This document shows, one piece after another, positions 63,175 through 64,000 of a DNA stretch of 64,000 bases; the stretch's first letter is position 1, and each line of letters starts with the position of its first letter. The stretch spans positions 4,864,501 through 4,928,500 of the forward strand of contig NZ_CP045354.1 in the NCBI RefSeq assembly GCF_009363435.1. Reading direction: 5' to 3'. Under the pieces are notes generated by a model. The model was given only the letters and a program-made list of their open reading frames with translations. It searched no databases and was not told where the DNA came from. Source of the stretch: Labrenzia sp. THAF82. Its GTDB lineage: Bacteria; Pseudomonadota; Alphaproteobacteria; Rhizobiales; Stappiaceae. Position numbers and translations under genes: made by a program.

Positions 63175-64000
63175 ATGCACGAGAACAGAACGCCCTTGCC
63201 GCCGAATCTTGCCGGCAGCCTCTGGATGATCGCCGCCATGGCGGCGTTCGCACTGGAGGATGCTTTTGTAAAGCAGGCTGCGCTTCAGCTTCCTGTCAGC
63301 GAAATTCTTGTCTTGTTTGGCCTCGGCGGCGCATTGGCTTTCTGGGCGCTGGCGGCCTTTAATCGCGAGCACGTATTCAGGCGCGAAGTCATATCGCCGG
63401 TAATGCAGGTGCGGTTTGGTTTTGAGCTTGTCGGACGATTGTTTTATATTCTCGCTCTTGCCCTCACTCCGCTCTCGGCCACAACCGTCATTCTGCAGGC
63501 GACGCCAATTTTTGTGGTGTTGGGCGCAGCCCTTTTCTTCGGCGAGAAGGTTGGCTGGCGCCGCTGGACGGCCATTCTCGTCGGCCTTGTCGGCGTCATT
63601 ATCGTTTTGAAACCTGACAGCGGATCGTTTACCCCCCTGTCGCTTCTTGCTGTCATTGGAATGCTCGGATTTTCCGGACGTGACCTGGCCAGCCGGGCTG
63701 CACCTGCGTCGCTCAGCACAAATGTGCTTGGGTTTTACGGCTTCGTGACCATACTGATCGCGGGGCTCCTGTTTGGTCTTTGGGAACAACCGGTATTTGT
63801 CGCACCTCCCCCTAACAGTATTTTCGCCCTTCTGGCCGCCGTGTTTTTCGGCATCTTTGCCTATACGGCATTGATGAAGGCGATGCGGACGGGTGAAATC
63901 GCCACGGTCGCACCCTTCCGCTATTCCAGGCTTTTATTCGGTGTCTTACTGGGTGTTGTCTGGTTTGGAGAAACAGTCGATACGCAAATGCTGATCGGTT
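63175..64000 (+). CDS. DMT-superfamily (EamA) transporter, 3' end beyond window
   Basis: At least 275 residues of an open frame reaching the window edge, hence absent from complete-ORF lists. The protein starts MHENRTPLPPNLAGSLWMIA at 63175, with a weak ribosome site, and shows about nine hydrophobic helices. The first EamA repeat closes with FVVLGAALFFGEKVGWRRW, the typical end-of-repeat block, and the second repeat starts near LLAVIGMLGFSGRDLASRA. Substrate unknown; EamA proteins export or import small metabolites. Confidence 0.82.
   Translation, partial: MHENRTPLPPNLAGSLWMIAAMAAFALEDAFVKQAALQLPVSEILVLFGLGGALAFWALAAFNREHVFRREVISPVMQVRFGFELVGRLFYILALALTPLSATTVILQATPIFVVLGAALFFGEKVGWRRWTAILVGLVGVIIVLKPDSGSFTPLSLLAVIGMLGFSGRDLASRAAPASLSTNVLGFYGFVTILIAGLLFGLWEQPVFVAPPPNSIFALLAAVFFGIFAYTALMKAMRTGEIATVAPFRYSRLLFGVLLGVVWFGETVDTQMLIG

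Noticed and set aside
63127..63789. Long minus-strand open frame at the end of the window
   Set aside because: It is the complement of the DMT transporter, which shows clear membrane helices and an open frame to the window edge on the plus strand.
1..64000. tRNA, rRNA, CRISPR arrays, insertion sequences
   Set aside because: No cloverleaf, rRNA stretch, regularly spaced repeat or transposase was recognised. Attachment sites of the iodate block were looked for, but no direct repeats at its borders were found by eye.

Overview
The window looks like chromosomal DNA of a marine, metabolically versatile alphaproteobacterium. A Stappiaceae/Roseibium-like or other Hyphomicrobiales host is my best guess, at low confidence; no rRNA or tRNA is present to settle it. 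The evidence is FNR/FixK-type boxes, a complete ccoNOQP-ccoGHIS set, TRAP and Urt-type transporters, sulfonate and methylated-amine catabolism, and ExoY/UDP-glucose dehydrogenase genes. GC is moderately high and genes are densely packed. No CRISPR array, insertion sequence, tRNA or rRNA was seen.

Layout. (1) 1-8177: the start of an NCS1-type permease gene (cut by the window edge), divergent from a five-gene Urt-like ABC importer followed by formamidase (fmdA) and an FmdB zinc-ribbon protein: amide/urea nitrogen scavenging. (2) 8190-22516: the most notable block. It holds an arsenite-oxidase-family molybdoenzyme (large subunit plus Rieske subunit) with two di-heme cytochrome c peroxidase-like proteins. 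That four-gene combination is the signature of dissimilatory iodate reductase (idrABP1P2). Around it lie a HEAT-repeat protein, an FNR-like regulator, a pseudoazurin-like cupredoxin and molybdenum cofactor genes (DUF2478, moaA, mogA, moeA). Four FNR-type inverted repeats lie in front of its transcription units. (3) 22607-31576: isethionate use: IclR regulator, TRAP transporter, GMC dehydrogenase, sulfoacetaldehyde acetyltransferase (xsc) and a YeiH-type exporter. (4) 31702-38965: LysR regulator, an MttB-family (non-pyrrolysine) methyltransferase, a dimethylglycine-dehydrogenase-like flavoprotein, a DegT-type PLP enzyme and a GntR/FCD regulator, probably methylated-amine catabolism. (5) 39097-49574: a LuxR-type response regulator, an NCS1 permease/hybrid histidine kinase fusion and urtABCDE. 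(6) 49746-54700: UDP-glucose dehydrogenase, ExoY-like sugar transferase, aroQ, a CheY-like regulator, two small proteins and a methyltransferase. (7) 54778-62815: ccoS, I, H, G, P, Q, O, N (cbb3 oxidase) with a perfect FNR box upstream of ccoN. (8) 63175-end: a partial DMT-family transporter.

How it fits together. Two paralogous modules (1 and 5) each pair an NCS1-domain protein with a Urt-type importer. They share an identical 10-bp palindrome 111-113 bp upstream of the binding-protein start codon, extended at urtA to a 16-bp 7-2-7 inverted repeat. This suggests one response regulator controls both. The iodate block and the cbb3 oxidase both carry FNR-type boxes, suggesting a switch between low-oxygen respiration and iodate respiration.
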